Shown here: piece by piece, positions 4,874 through 10,700 of the stretch | How positions within the stretch are numbered: position 1 is the stretch's first letter | Layout: the number at the start of each line of letters is the position of its first letter | Assembly: GCA_937991555.1 (NCBI GenBank) | Contig: CALKHU010000254.1 | Span: 1-10,700, forward strand | Direction of reading: 5' to 3' | DNA: 10,700 nucleotides | DNA from: an uncultured Caulobacter sp. | GTDB lineage: Bacteria; Pseudomonadota; Alphaproteobacteria; Caulobacterales; Caulobacteraceae | Translations under genes and position numbers: made by a program | Notes under the pieces: model-generated | The model's database searches: none | What the model was told of the DNA's origin: nothing | Seen by the model: the letters and a program-made list of their open reading frames with translations, nothing else

Positions 4874-7015
4874 ATGGGCCGCGCGCGTATCCGGCGGCCG
4901 GGAGATGAAGGTTTGACGGCTGCTGGACGGAAACTGCTGATCGGCGCGGGCGTGGCCGCGGTCGTGGGAGGCGCCGCGCTGGCGCAGGTCTCCGGCGGGG
5001 CGCCGCAACTGGTGTCGACGCCCCAGACCGCTTACCGGCAAGCGATTTCCGACACGGACGCCGCCAACCTGCGCAGCGCGCTGAGCGGGTCGTCGGCCGG
5101 CGCGATCCGGATGGCGATGGACCAGATCCAGGACCCGCTGGCCAGGAAGGTGGCCCTGTGGGCCCTGGCCGACCGGTTTCCCGAATCGCTGAGCTTCTTT
5201 GAGATCGATTCCGCCCGCCGCGACCTCAACGGCTGGCCGCGCGGCGCCAAGCGTCAGGCGGCGGCCGAGAAGCTGCTGGAAACCGGCGGCATGGCCCCGG
5301 ACCGGATCATCGCCTGGTTCGGCGGCAGCCAGCCGGAGACCGCCGAGGGGGCCATGGCCCTCGCCGGGGCCCTGCGGGCGTCCGGCCGCGGCGCCGAGGC
5401 CGAGCAGCTGGTCCGTTTCTGGTGGCGCGAGAAGATGTTCGACGCCGACCCGCAACGGTCGATGCGGGCGCGCTTCGGCCAGTACCTGACCGAAGACGAC
5501 CACATCCGGCGGGCCGACGTGCTGCTCTACGGCCCTCAGGGACCCGCCGCCCGCGAACATGTCGCCAGCCTGAGCGGACCCTACCGCCTGGTCGCCAACG
5601 CCCGGCTGGCGTTGCGGAGCAACTCCGCGGCCGGCAACGACATGATCGCCGAGATGACGCCCGACCAGCGTCATGACGCGGGGCTGATCTACGAGCAGGC
5701 CGCCTACTTCAAGCGCCGCGGCCTCGACAGTTCGGTGCGGCAGCTGGCGCGCGGGTTCAAGCCGGCGCCGACGAGCGAGCTCGGCAGCCGGATCTGGACG
5801 GCGGACCTCAAGCGCATCACCGTCGACGCCCTCCAGGCGGGGGACTATCACGCGGCGTACGGCGCCTCGGCCCATACCGGCGCCACCGTCGGGGCGGACG
5901 CCGCGGAGGCCGAGTTTTACGCCGGCTGGCTGGCCCTGACGAAGCTGAACCGGCCCCAGGACGCCGCCGCTCACTTTGCGCGGCTGGCGGCGGCGGGCAC
6001 CTCGCCCATCACCCAGGGCCGGGCCCTCTACTGGCAGGGCCGCGCGGCCGAGGCGCTGGGCGACCAGGCTTCGGCCCAGGCCTACTACCAGCGCGGCGCC
6101 CAGCACATAACCACCTTCTACGGCCAGCTGGCGGCGGAGAAGGCCGGGATCAGGGAACTGCGGCTGGGCAAGGATCCGGAGATCACCGGCGCCGACCGGG
6201 CGCGGTTCGAGGGCCGCGAGCTGGTGCGGGCCGCGCGGATGCTGATCGAGACCGGCAACCGCGACACCTTCAAGCTGTTCGTCCTGCACATCGACGACAC
6301 CCTGCCGACGGCGGCCGAGGCGGCGCTGCTGGTCGATTTGGCGCGCGGCTACCAGGATGCCGACCTGGCCATGCGGGCCGTGCGAACGGCGGCGCAGCGC
6401 GGGATGATCCTGCCCGAGCGCGGCTATCCGATCCTGCGCCTGCCCTATGTCGACGGCGGCGCGGAGGCCGCATTCGTCCACAGCATTTCGCGGCAGGAAA
6501 GCAACTTCGACCCGCGGGCCCAGTCGCACGTCGGCGCGCGCGGCATGATGCAGCTGATGCCGACCACGGCGTCCAGCGTCGCCCGCAAGATCGGCGAGCC
6601 CTACTCCGTCGACCGGCTGTTCGACGCCGAGTTCAACATGCGCCTGGGGTCCCGCTACCTCGGGGACATGATCAACACCTTCAACGGCAGCTACATCATG
6701 GCGTCGGCGGCCTACAACGCCGGTCCCGGGCGGCCGGCGCAGTGGGTCAACCAGTGCGGCGACCCGCGCGCCGGGGGCGTCGACGCGCTCGACTTCATCG
6801 AGTGCATCCCGTTCTCGGAGACCCGCAACTACGTGATGCGCACCGTCGAGACGATGCTGGTGTACCGCGCGCGCCTGAACGGCGGCGTCACGCCGCTGAC
6901 GATGTCCTACGACATCAAGCGCGGCGCCTGGTCGCCGCTGCCGCCCGGCGGCGGGCGGGCGCCCTACCTGCCCGGAACCACGACGGCCACGCCCGCGCAG
7001 CCCGGCGCACGGTAG
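4874..7015 (+). CDS. slt: Soluble lytic murein transglycosylase (Slt70-like)
   Basis: Slt-type enzymes cut the MurNAc-GlcNAc bond of peptidoglycan in the periplasm, forming 1,6-anhydroMurNAc ends. From ATG 4874 the product has 713 residues. An export signal (RKLLIGAGVAAVVGGAALAQ, residues 19-38) is followed by a long alpha-helical superhelix (about 60-430), a linker domain and a C-terminal SLT domain (about 530-660). The catalytic Glu542 is in SISRQESNFDPRAQS, followed by GARGMMQLMPTTA, AAYNAGPGR and SETRNYVMRTVE, the standard goose-lysozyme-like motifs. The tail is Pro/Gly/Thr-rich. A second start, TTG 4913 with GGAG eight bases upstream, would begin right before the signal peptide (700 residues) and may be the real one; ATG 4874 has AGGG seven bases upstream. 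The 3' end is only 7 bp from the end of the convergent ABC ATPase gene. Confidence 0.93.
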   Translation: MGRARIRRPGDEGLTAAGRKLLIGAGVAAVVGGAALAQVSGGAPQLVSTPQTAYRQAISDTDAANLRSALSGSSAGAIRMAMDQIQDPLARKVALWALADRFPESLSFFEIDSARRDLNGWPRGAKRQAAAEKLLETGGMAPDRIIAWFGGSQPETAEGAMALAGALRASGRGAEAEQLVRFWWREKMFDADPQRSMRARFGQYLTEDDHIRRADVLLYGPQGPAAREHVASLSGPYRLVANARLALRSNSAAGNDMIAEMTPDQRHDAGLIYEQAAYFKRRGLDSSVRQLARGFKPAPTSELGSRIWTADLKRITVDALQAGDYHAAYGASAHTGATVGADAAEAEFYAGWLALTKLNRPQDAAAHFARLAAAGTSPITQGRALYWQGRAAEALGDQASAQAYYQRGAQHITTFYGQLAAEKAGIRELRLGKDPEITGADRARFEGRELVRAARMLIETGNRDTFKLFVLHIDDTLPTAAEAALLVDLARGYQDADLAMRAVRTAAQRGMILPERGYPILRLPYVDGGAEAAFVHSISRQESNFDPRAQSHVGARGMMQLMPTTASSVARKIGEPYSVDRLFDAEFNMRLGSRYLGDMINTFNGSYIMASAAYNAGPGRPAQWVNQCGDPRAGGVDALDFIECIPFSETRNYVMRTVETMLVYRARLNGGVTPLTMSYDIKRGAWSPLPPGGGRAPYLPGTTTATPAQPGAR

Positions 7016-7022
7016 GCCGCCG

Positions 7023-7781
7023 TCAGGCGCGGCGGGCGCTGAGCACCAGGGCCCCGTCGAGGTCAGCGAGACGGCCGTCGAGCCCGAACGCGGCGCGCAG
7101 CGTCTCCGGCGACAGGGCCTCGCGCGGCAGGCCCTCGGCGGCGATCCGCCCGCGGCTGAGAACGATCAGGCGATCGCAGGCCTGGGCGGCCAGTGTCAGG
7201 TCGTGCAGGGTGACCACGACGGCCGCCCCGCGCGCTGCCTCGGCGCGAAGCAGGTCGAGCGTCAGGAGCTGGGCGTCCGGATCGAGGCCGGCGGCGGGCT
7301 CGTCGGCGACCAGCAGCGGCGCGCGCGTGGCCAGCAGGCGGGCCAGCAGCACCCTCGCCCGCTCGCCGCCGGACATGTCCAGCACGCCGCGGGCCTCGAA
7401 CCCGGCCAGGCCCACGCGGGCCAGCGCGTCGGCGGCGATCTCCCGAGCCTTCGCCGGCGCCAGCTCCGGCGCGCCGAGCGCGGCGATCTCGATCGCGGCG
7501 AGGTTCCAGCCGATGCGGCGCTCCTGCGGCAGGTAGCCGGCCAGCCGGGCGCGCCGGGCTTCCGACAGGGACGGCAGCGGCTCGCCGCCGAGCCGGACCG
7601 TTCCCGCTTCAGTCCGCATCAACCCGAGGCCGGCGCGCAGGAGGGTCGTCTTGCCTGAGCCGTTCGGTCCCAGCACGCCGACCACCTCGCCCGGACGGAC
7701 GGTCAGGCTGATCCCGTCCACCGCGTTACGGCCGCCAAGCCGGGCGATCAGGCCGTCGATGTCCCACGCCGCCGCCGTCAT
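7023..7781 (-). CDS. ABC importer ATPase, BtuD/FecE/HmuV type
   Basis: The 252-residue ATP-binding subunit is expected on the cytoplasmic face of the importer formed with the two genes upstream. It shows Walker A GPNGSGKTT (38-46), Q-loop Gln86 in YLPQERR, signature MSGGERARV (136-144), Walker B LLVADE (156-161), D-loop AGLDPDA and switch His193 in TLHDLTLAAQACDR. The YLPQE and HDLTLAA wording is typical of ATPases serving FecCD-type permeases (vitamin B12, haem, siderophores). The ATG at 7781 overlaps the permease TGA by 4 nt (7778-7781), so translation is probably coupled. The frame continues open upstream but only as a shadow inside the permease gene. A specific symbol is withheld because the substrate is unknown. 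Confidence 0.93.
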   Translation of the reverse strand: MTAAAWDIDGLIARLGGRNAVDGISLTVRPGEVVGVLGPNGSGKTTLLRAGLGLMRTEAGTVRLGGEPLPSLSEARRARLAGYLPQERRIGWNLAAIEIAALGAPELAPAKAREIAADALARVGLAGFEARGVLDMSGGERARVLLARLLATRAPLLVADEPAAGLDPDAQLLTLDLLRAEAARGAAVVVTLHDLTLAAQACDRLIVLSRGRIAAEGLPREALSPETLRAAFGLDGRLADLDGALVLSARRA

Positions 7782-8764
7782 GCGCGCCAGCTCCGCGCGG
7801 CGCGCCAGGCGACGAGGGCGAAGAGGGGCGCGCCGAACAGGGCGGTGACGACGCCCAGCTTCAGCTCCTGCTCGGTCGGAATCAGGCGGGCGGCCAGATC
7901 GGCCAGCACCAGCAGCACCGCCCCGGCCAGCGCCGACGGCGCCAGCGTCCGGGCCGGATCGTCGCCCGCCCCGCTCCGCACCAGGTGCGGGGCCGCGAGA
8001 CCGACGAAACCGATGACGCCCGAGGCGGCGACCGCGGCGCCGGTCAGGATGGCCGCGCCGGCGACAGCGGCGGCGCGCAGCCGCGCCATCGGCAGTCCGG
8101 ACAGGGCGGCGGTCTCGTCGCCGAGCGTCAGCATGCGCAGACCCCGGGCGGACCAGGCGACCAGTACGGCGCCGACCGCCATCGGGGCCAGCGCCGTCCA
8201 CAGGTCCGGCCAGTCGCGGTTGGCCACGGACCCCAGCATCCAGGTCAGGACCTCGGTGGCCATGATCGGCGAGCGGGCGAAATTGTAGACCAGCGCCGAC
8301 AGCGCGCCGGCGAAGGCCGAGATAGAGACGCCCATCAGGATCAGCGCCTCCGGCGTCCGGAACCGGGCGGCCAGGACGGTCACCGCCAGGCCGCAGACGA
8401 GCGCGCCCGCCAGCGCCGATCCCTCGATCGCGAACGGCAGCGCGGTCAGGCCGAGGGCGATCGAAAGGCCCGCGCCAAGGCCCGCGCTGGCCGACACGCC
8501 GAGGACGCCCGGATCGGCCAGCGGATTGCGCAGAAGTCCCTGCAGCGCCGCCCCCGCCAGCCCGAGGGCGGCGCCGACCAGCGCCGCCATCAGCGCGCGC
8601 GGCGCGCGGATCGACCACAGGATCTCGCCGGCCGGCGATTCCGGGCCGGCCAGGGCGGCCGCATAGTCGGCGAGGCTCATGGCGGTTTCGCCGACCAGCA
8701 CGGCGAGCACCAGCGCGGCGGCCAGAAGGATCGCCAGACCCGGCGGCGTGCGGACACGGCTCAT
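7778..8764 (-). CDS. FecCD/BtuC-type ABC permease
   Basis: The 328-residue inner-membrane protein is almost wholly hydrophobic, with about nine or ten membrane helices as in BtuC and FhuB halves. Family landmarks are SIRAPRALMAALVGAALGLAGAALQGLLRNPLADP (51-85), GVSASAGLGAG, EVLTWMLGS (171-179), the coupling-helix region GFVGLAAPHLVR (252-263), and the C-terminal PTEQELKLGVVTALFGAPLFALV (296-318). It would form a homodimer carrying cobalamin, haem or a ferric siderophore from the periplasmic binding protein. The ATG at 8764 overlaps the TGA of the binding-protein gene by 4 nt (8761-8764), and its own stop overlaps the ATPase start in the same way, so the three parts are stoichiometrically linked. 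Confidence 0.93.
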   Translation of the reverse strand: MSRVRTPPGLAILLAAALVLAVLVGETAMSLADYAAALAGPESPAGEILWSIRAPRALMAALVGAALGLAGAALQGLLRNPLADPGVLGVSASAGLGAGLSIALGLTALPFAIEGSALAGALVCGLAVTVLAARFRTPEALILMGVSISAFAGALSALVYNFARSPIMATEVLTWMLGSVANRDWPDLWTALAPMAVGAVLVAWSARGLRMLTLGDETAALSGLPMARLRAAAVAGAAILTGAAVAASGVIGFVGLAAPHLVRSGAGDDPARTLAPSALAGAVLLVLADLAARLIPTEQELKLGVVTALFGAPLFALVAWRAARSWRA

Positions 8765-9570
8765 CGCGGCGCGGCCTTCGCCAGCGTCTCGACGCTTTCG
8801 CCGATGAACCAGGCCGGGCAGCCGATCTGCGCCGCCGGCAGGGAGGCGACAGTGCGGCCCGCCATGCGCCTGCGCAGGGCTTCGTGACGGCCCGGACCCC
8901 AGCGCGTCGTCAGGCCGGACATGCGGTCGAAGAAGCCGAGAACGAAGGCCGCGGGCGGCGTGCGCACCAAGGCTTCGAGCGGAATGGGCTCCCAGGCCGG
9001 TCCTTTGACCAGGTTGGTCAGTCCCGCCGCCCCCATCATCGCGTCGATCAGCGTGCCGCCGCCGGAACTGTAGCCCGTCGGCGTCAGATACATGGCCGGC
9101 CGGCCCTTCCAAGCGTCCTTCGACCGGGCGAGCCGCACATCCATGTCCGCGACCAGGGCCTCGCCGCGCGCGTCCTGTCCCAGGGCGGCGGCCACGGTCC
9201 GGATGTTGGCGCGGACGTCGTCGAAGGTGGTGGCGTCCTTGATGCGCACCACCCGGATGCCGCGCCGGTCGAGCGCTTCCGGCATGCGCGCGTCGCCGCC
9301 CCAGTAGCGGACCACCACGTCGGGACGCAGCGCCAGCACGGTCTCGGCGGTGGCGCGGCGCACGGGCAGCCCCCGCGCCTGCCCGCGCATGTAGCTGTCG
9401 GCGTCGTCGGCGCGGGCCGAGACGCCGACGATGGCCTCGCGGGGGCTGAGGGCGATGACATACTGATCCGCGCAGCTGTCGACGGACATCACCCGCAGAG
9501 CCGCCGCCATGGCCGCGCCGGCCGGCGCCAGCACCGCCGCGAGGGCGGCGCCGAACGCGATCAGCCGCAT
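8761..9570 (-). CDS. Periplasmic substrate-binding protein of the BtuF/FecB class
   Basis: The 269-residue protein has an N-terminal signal peptide (RLIAFGAALAAVLAPAGAAMA, cleavage near residue 22-23) without a lipobox, so it should be soluble in the periplasm. The mature part starts with LRVMSVDSCADQYVIALSPREAIVGVS, the usual opening of cluster-III binding proteins for B12 and iron chelates. It continues with ALRPDVVVRYWGGD, a long linking helix (about 117-150), and a second lobe with YLTPTGYSSGGGTLIDAMMGAAGLTNL. Two cysteines (33, 251) could form a disulfide. It starts four bases after the TetR stop and overlaps the permease gene. The substrate cannot be read from the sequence: no cobalamin riboswitch or obvious Fur box was found upstream. 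Confidence 0.88.
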   Translation of the reverse strand: MRLIAFGAALAAVLAPAGAAMAAALRVMSVDSCADQYVIALSPREAIVGVSARADDADSYMRGQARGLPVRRATAETVLALRPDVVVRYWGGDARMPEALDRRGIRVVRIKDATTFDDVRANIRTVAAALGQDARGEALVADMDVRLARSKDAWKGRPAMYLTPTGYSSGGGTLIDAMMGAAGLTNLVKGPAWEPIPLEALVRTPPAAFVLGFFDRMSGLTTRWGPGRHEALRRRMAGRTVASLPAAQIGCPAWFIGESVETLAKAAPR

Positions 9571-9574
9571 GGGA

Positions 9575-10210
9575 TCAGTCCGTGACCAGGCCGTACAGCA
9601 GGCCGTCGAGCATCACCGACTTGAGTTCCGCGGTCGGGGCCCACTCGAACTTGGGGCGGATGAGGAGCAGCGACACCAGGCCGTGGCAGGCCGTCCAGAG
9701 GGTCTGGGCGGCGCTGTCGATGGTGCCCGTCCGCAGGCGGCCGGAGGCGCCGATCTCGCGCACCACGCCGACGAACTTGTCGTAGCAGCGGTCGGCGAGG
9801 TCCTTGGTGCGCTCCTGCTTCTCCTCGGTGAGGACGCCGGCGGGACCGCAGAACACCAGCTGGTAGGCGTTCGCGCTCGCAAGGCCGAAGTCGATGTAGG
9901 CGTCCAGCATCAGCCGCACCCGCGCCACGGCGTCGATGGGCCGGGCGGAGATTTCGGTGTTGATCTTCAGCAGCCGCTCGATCGCGCACTCGCAGATCTC
10001 GAGCAGGATTTCGTCCTTGTCGCGGAAGTGCATGTAGAGCGCCGTGGACGACACCCCCACCTCGTCCGCGATCTTGCGGATGGTGGCGCCCTGGTACCCC
10101 TCGGCGACAAAGATGCGCTCCGCCGCCTCAAGGATTTCACCGCGGCGGAGATGCCCGTCCCCCTTGGGCTTCCGCGCCGAACGCTGCGGCTTTTTCAACG
10201 TCGCTGTCAC
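9575..10210 (-). CDS. TetR/AcrR-family regulator with WHG-type C-terminal domain
   Basis: The 211-residue protein starts at GTG 10210. After a basic tail (KKPQRSARKPKGDGHLRRG) comes the TetR N-terminal domain (about 22-70), with recognition helix region ATIRKIADEVGVSSTALYMHFRDKDEIL (42-69). The C-terminal ligand-binding part carries TLWTACHGLVSLLL (170-183), the Trp-His-Gly-like segment of the TetR WHG group. TetR proteins usually repress their own promoter and neighbours until a small molecule binds. It is the first gene of the unit, four bases before the binding-protein gene, so it likely controls the importer as well as itself. The usual TetR habit is to be divergent from its target, so placement as lead gene of an importer operon is worth noting. 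The ligand is unknown. Confidence 0.92.
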   Translation of the reverse strand: MTATLKKPQRSARKPKGDGHLRRGEILEAAERIFVAEGYQGATIRKIADEVGVSSTALYMHFRDKDEILLEICECAIERLLKINTEISARPIDAVARVRLMLDAYIDFGLASANAYQLVFCGPAGVLTEEKQERTKDLADRCYDKFVGVVREIGASGRLRTGTIDSAAQTLWTACHGLVSLLLIRPKFEWAPTAELKSVMLDGLLYGLVTD

Positions 10211-10250
10211 GACTCGCCATTCCCCTGCGCTTCAAGACTCCCCGACGGCT

Positions 10251-10279
10251 ACTAAACGGCAATCACCCAGCAGCCGCAA
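10251..10279 (-). promoter_or_regulatory. Candidate sigma-70-like promoter for the TetR-importer operon
   Basis: On the minus strand, TTGCGG (10279-10274) is followed after exactly 17 bp by TTTAGT (10256-10251), 40 bp before the GTG start. Box matches to TTGACA/TATAAT are only partial (3/6 and 4/6), so the call rests largely on spacing and position. Confidence 0.3.
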
Positions 10280-10320
10280 CCCGCGACGAGGGCGCGCCGC
10301 GCGCCATGGTTGCCATCCGG

Positions 10321-10335
10321 TTAATTTCCTCTTGA
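10321..10335 (+). promoter_or_regulatory. CtrA-like box overlapping a TTGACG -35-like hexamer
   Basis: TTAA-TTTCCTC-TTGA matches the Caulobacter CtrA consensus TTAA-N7-TTAA except for one base. Its right half starts TTGACGG (10332-10338), which equals the Caulobacter housekeeping -35 consensus TTGACGS. No matching -10 (GCTANAWC) was seen at the expected distance. It lies 52 bp before the ATG of the plus-strand membrane protein. Confidence 0.3.
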
Positions 10336-10386
10336 CGGAGAACCCCAACGGGGCGACGGATTGCGGCGCGCGGCGGCGGGGTCGTC

Positions 10387-10700
10387 ATGAACAATTCGAG
10401 CACGGACGTCCGCCGCCGGCTCCGGCTTGGCCTGCACCGCACGGAGCGCCCGAGGCCGAGGCCGGTCGACGAGGGCGACCTGATCCGCTCCCGCGGTGCG
10501 GCGGTTCCTCCGACGGCTAGGCAATGGGCGGTGTGGCTGGCCGTTCTGTCGATGCTCGGCGGCGCGCTCTTCTTGTGGCCGACCCTGACAGCGACGGCGC
10601 TTCACCACCTCGCCTTCACGGTGTTCGCCGTCGCCGCGCTGAGCCGACTGGCGGCGGCGCTGACGGCTGACGTCAGGGGGCTGCCGGCGCCGCTGCCGGA
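10387..10700 (+). CDS. N-terminus of a membrane protein, probably family-2 glycosyltransferase (cut by the right edge)
   Basis: The frame from ATG 10387 stays open to the window edge (104 codons). The first 40 residues are strongly basic and Pro-rich (RRRLRLGLHRTERPRPRP). Two hydrophobic helices then follow at about 47-63 and 66-90, and the fragment ends LPAPLP. A basic cytoplasmic tail, a helix pair and a Pro-rich linker just before the catalytic domain is the layout I recall for processive GT2 glycosyltransferases of Caulobacterales. No catalytic motif lies inside the window, so the product name is inference. GGGG at 10378-10381 is a weak ribosome site. It is divergent from the TetR gene. 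Confidence 0.6.
   Translation, partial: MNNSSTDVRRRLRLGLHRTERPRPRPVDEGDLIRSRGAAVPPTARQWAVWLAVLSMLGGALFLWPTLTATALHHLAFTVFAVAALSRLAAALTADVRGLPAPLP

Larger units (their letters stand above)
10211..10386. other. Divergent intergenic region with palindromes
   Basis: No gene is seen in these 176 bp. Contents are a candidate promoter for the TetR gene, the perfect palindrome GGCGCG-CCG-CGCGCC (10291-10305), directly followed by ATGG-TTG-CCAT (10306-10316), then a CtrA-like box (10321-10335) and a small CCCC-AAC-GGGG hairpin (10343-10353). The palindromes are natural candidates for the TetR operator. In such GC-rich DNA, short GC palindromes also arise by chance. Confidence 0.4.

Noticed and set aside
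4409..6529. A 706-codon minus-strand open frame opposite slt and dapA
   Set aside because: It lies opposite two genes with complete catalytic motifs, its composition is Arg/Gly/Ala/Gln-rich without domains, and part is dapA read out of frame. It is a typical GC-rich shadow frame.
7016..7022. Terminator between slt and the convergent ATPase gene
   Set aside because: Only 7 bp separate the two stop codons, with no hairpin and T-run seen there.
7782..8618. Long N-terminal extension of the ABC ATPase frame
   Set aside because: It is the shadow of the permease gene, is low-complexity and has no domain; the ATPase starts cleanly at ATG 7781.
8765..9112. N-terminal extension of the permease frame
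   Set aside because: It overlaps the binding-protein gene in another frame. ATG 8764 gives a proper basic N-terminus followed by the first membrane helix.
10211..10386. Cobalamin riboswitch or Fur box ahead of the importer operon
   Set aside because: No B12-box-like segment or multi-stem leader was seen, and no GATAAT-type repeats. The leader is also short if the candidate promoter is right.
1..10700. Defence island, prophage or transposon
   Set aside because: No transposase, integrase, phage, toxin-antitoxin or nuclease-helicase genes are seen, and base composition looks even. The NYN protein alone, in a housekeeping setting, does not support a defence role.

Overview
The window is GC-rich, with third codon positions almost all G or C. 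Its gene set points to an alphaproteobacterium, most likely Caulobacterales (Caulobacter, Phenylobacterium or Brevundimonas type). The reasons are the wording of the NYN-domain protein, the folK/NYN/UDG/smpB/dapA/slt neighbourhood, a family-5 uracil-DNA glycosylase, and an intergenic palindromic repeat of a kind I recall from that order. The lineage is inference from recognised proteins; no rRNA or tRNA is present to test it.

Left part (1-4797). A 5' fragment of folK (minus) lies back to back with a NYN-domain (LabA/DUF88-like) putative ribonuclease gene (plus). A family-5 uracil-DNA glycosylase follows on the plus strand, with its ribosome-binding site inside a small hairpin. A 238-bp stretch of nested inverted repeats then separates it from a convergent two-gene unit: a phytanoyl-CoA-dioxygenase-like gene and a TylF-like O-methyltransferase gene, overlapping by 4 nt on the minus strand. 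Next come smpB and dapA (minus), overlapping by one base. dapA makes a lysine and cell-wall precursor; smpB serves tmRNA ribosome rescue.

Middle (4789-7015). A short divergent promoter region with palindromes separates dapA from a large exported soluble lytic transglycosylase (slt, plus), which cuts peptidoglycan glycan strands in the periplasm.

Right part (7023-10700). A tight minus-strand unit reads, in transcription order, TetR regulator, periplasmic binding protein, FecCD/BtuC-type permease, ABC ATPase. It is a complete BtuFCD-type importer (cobalamin, haem or ferric siderophore; substrate not determinable here), probably controlled by its own first gene. A 176-bp divergent intergenic region carries palindromes and a CtrA-like box. 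After it, the 5' end of a membrane protein gene (probably a family-2 glycosyltransferase) runs off the right edge.

Most of the window is core metabolism and I see no obvious new defence or mobile system. The most unusual items are (i) the nested palindromic element at 1656-1879, in which two inverted 40-nt copies differ almost only by paired, compensating changes; (ii) the dioxygenase/methyltransferase pair of unknown substrate placed inside an otherwise housekeeping cluster; and (iii) the TetR-led BtuFCD-type importer operon.
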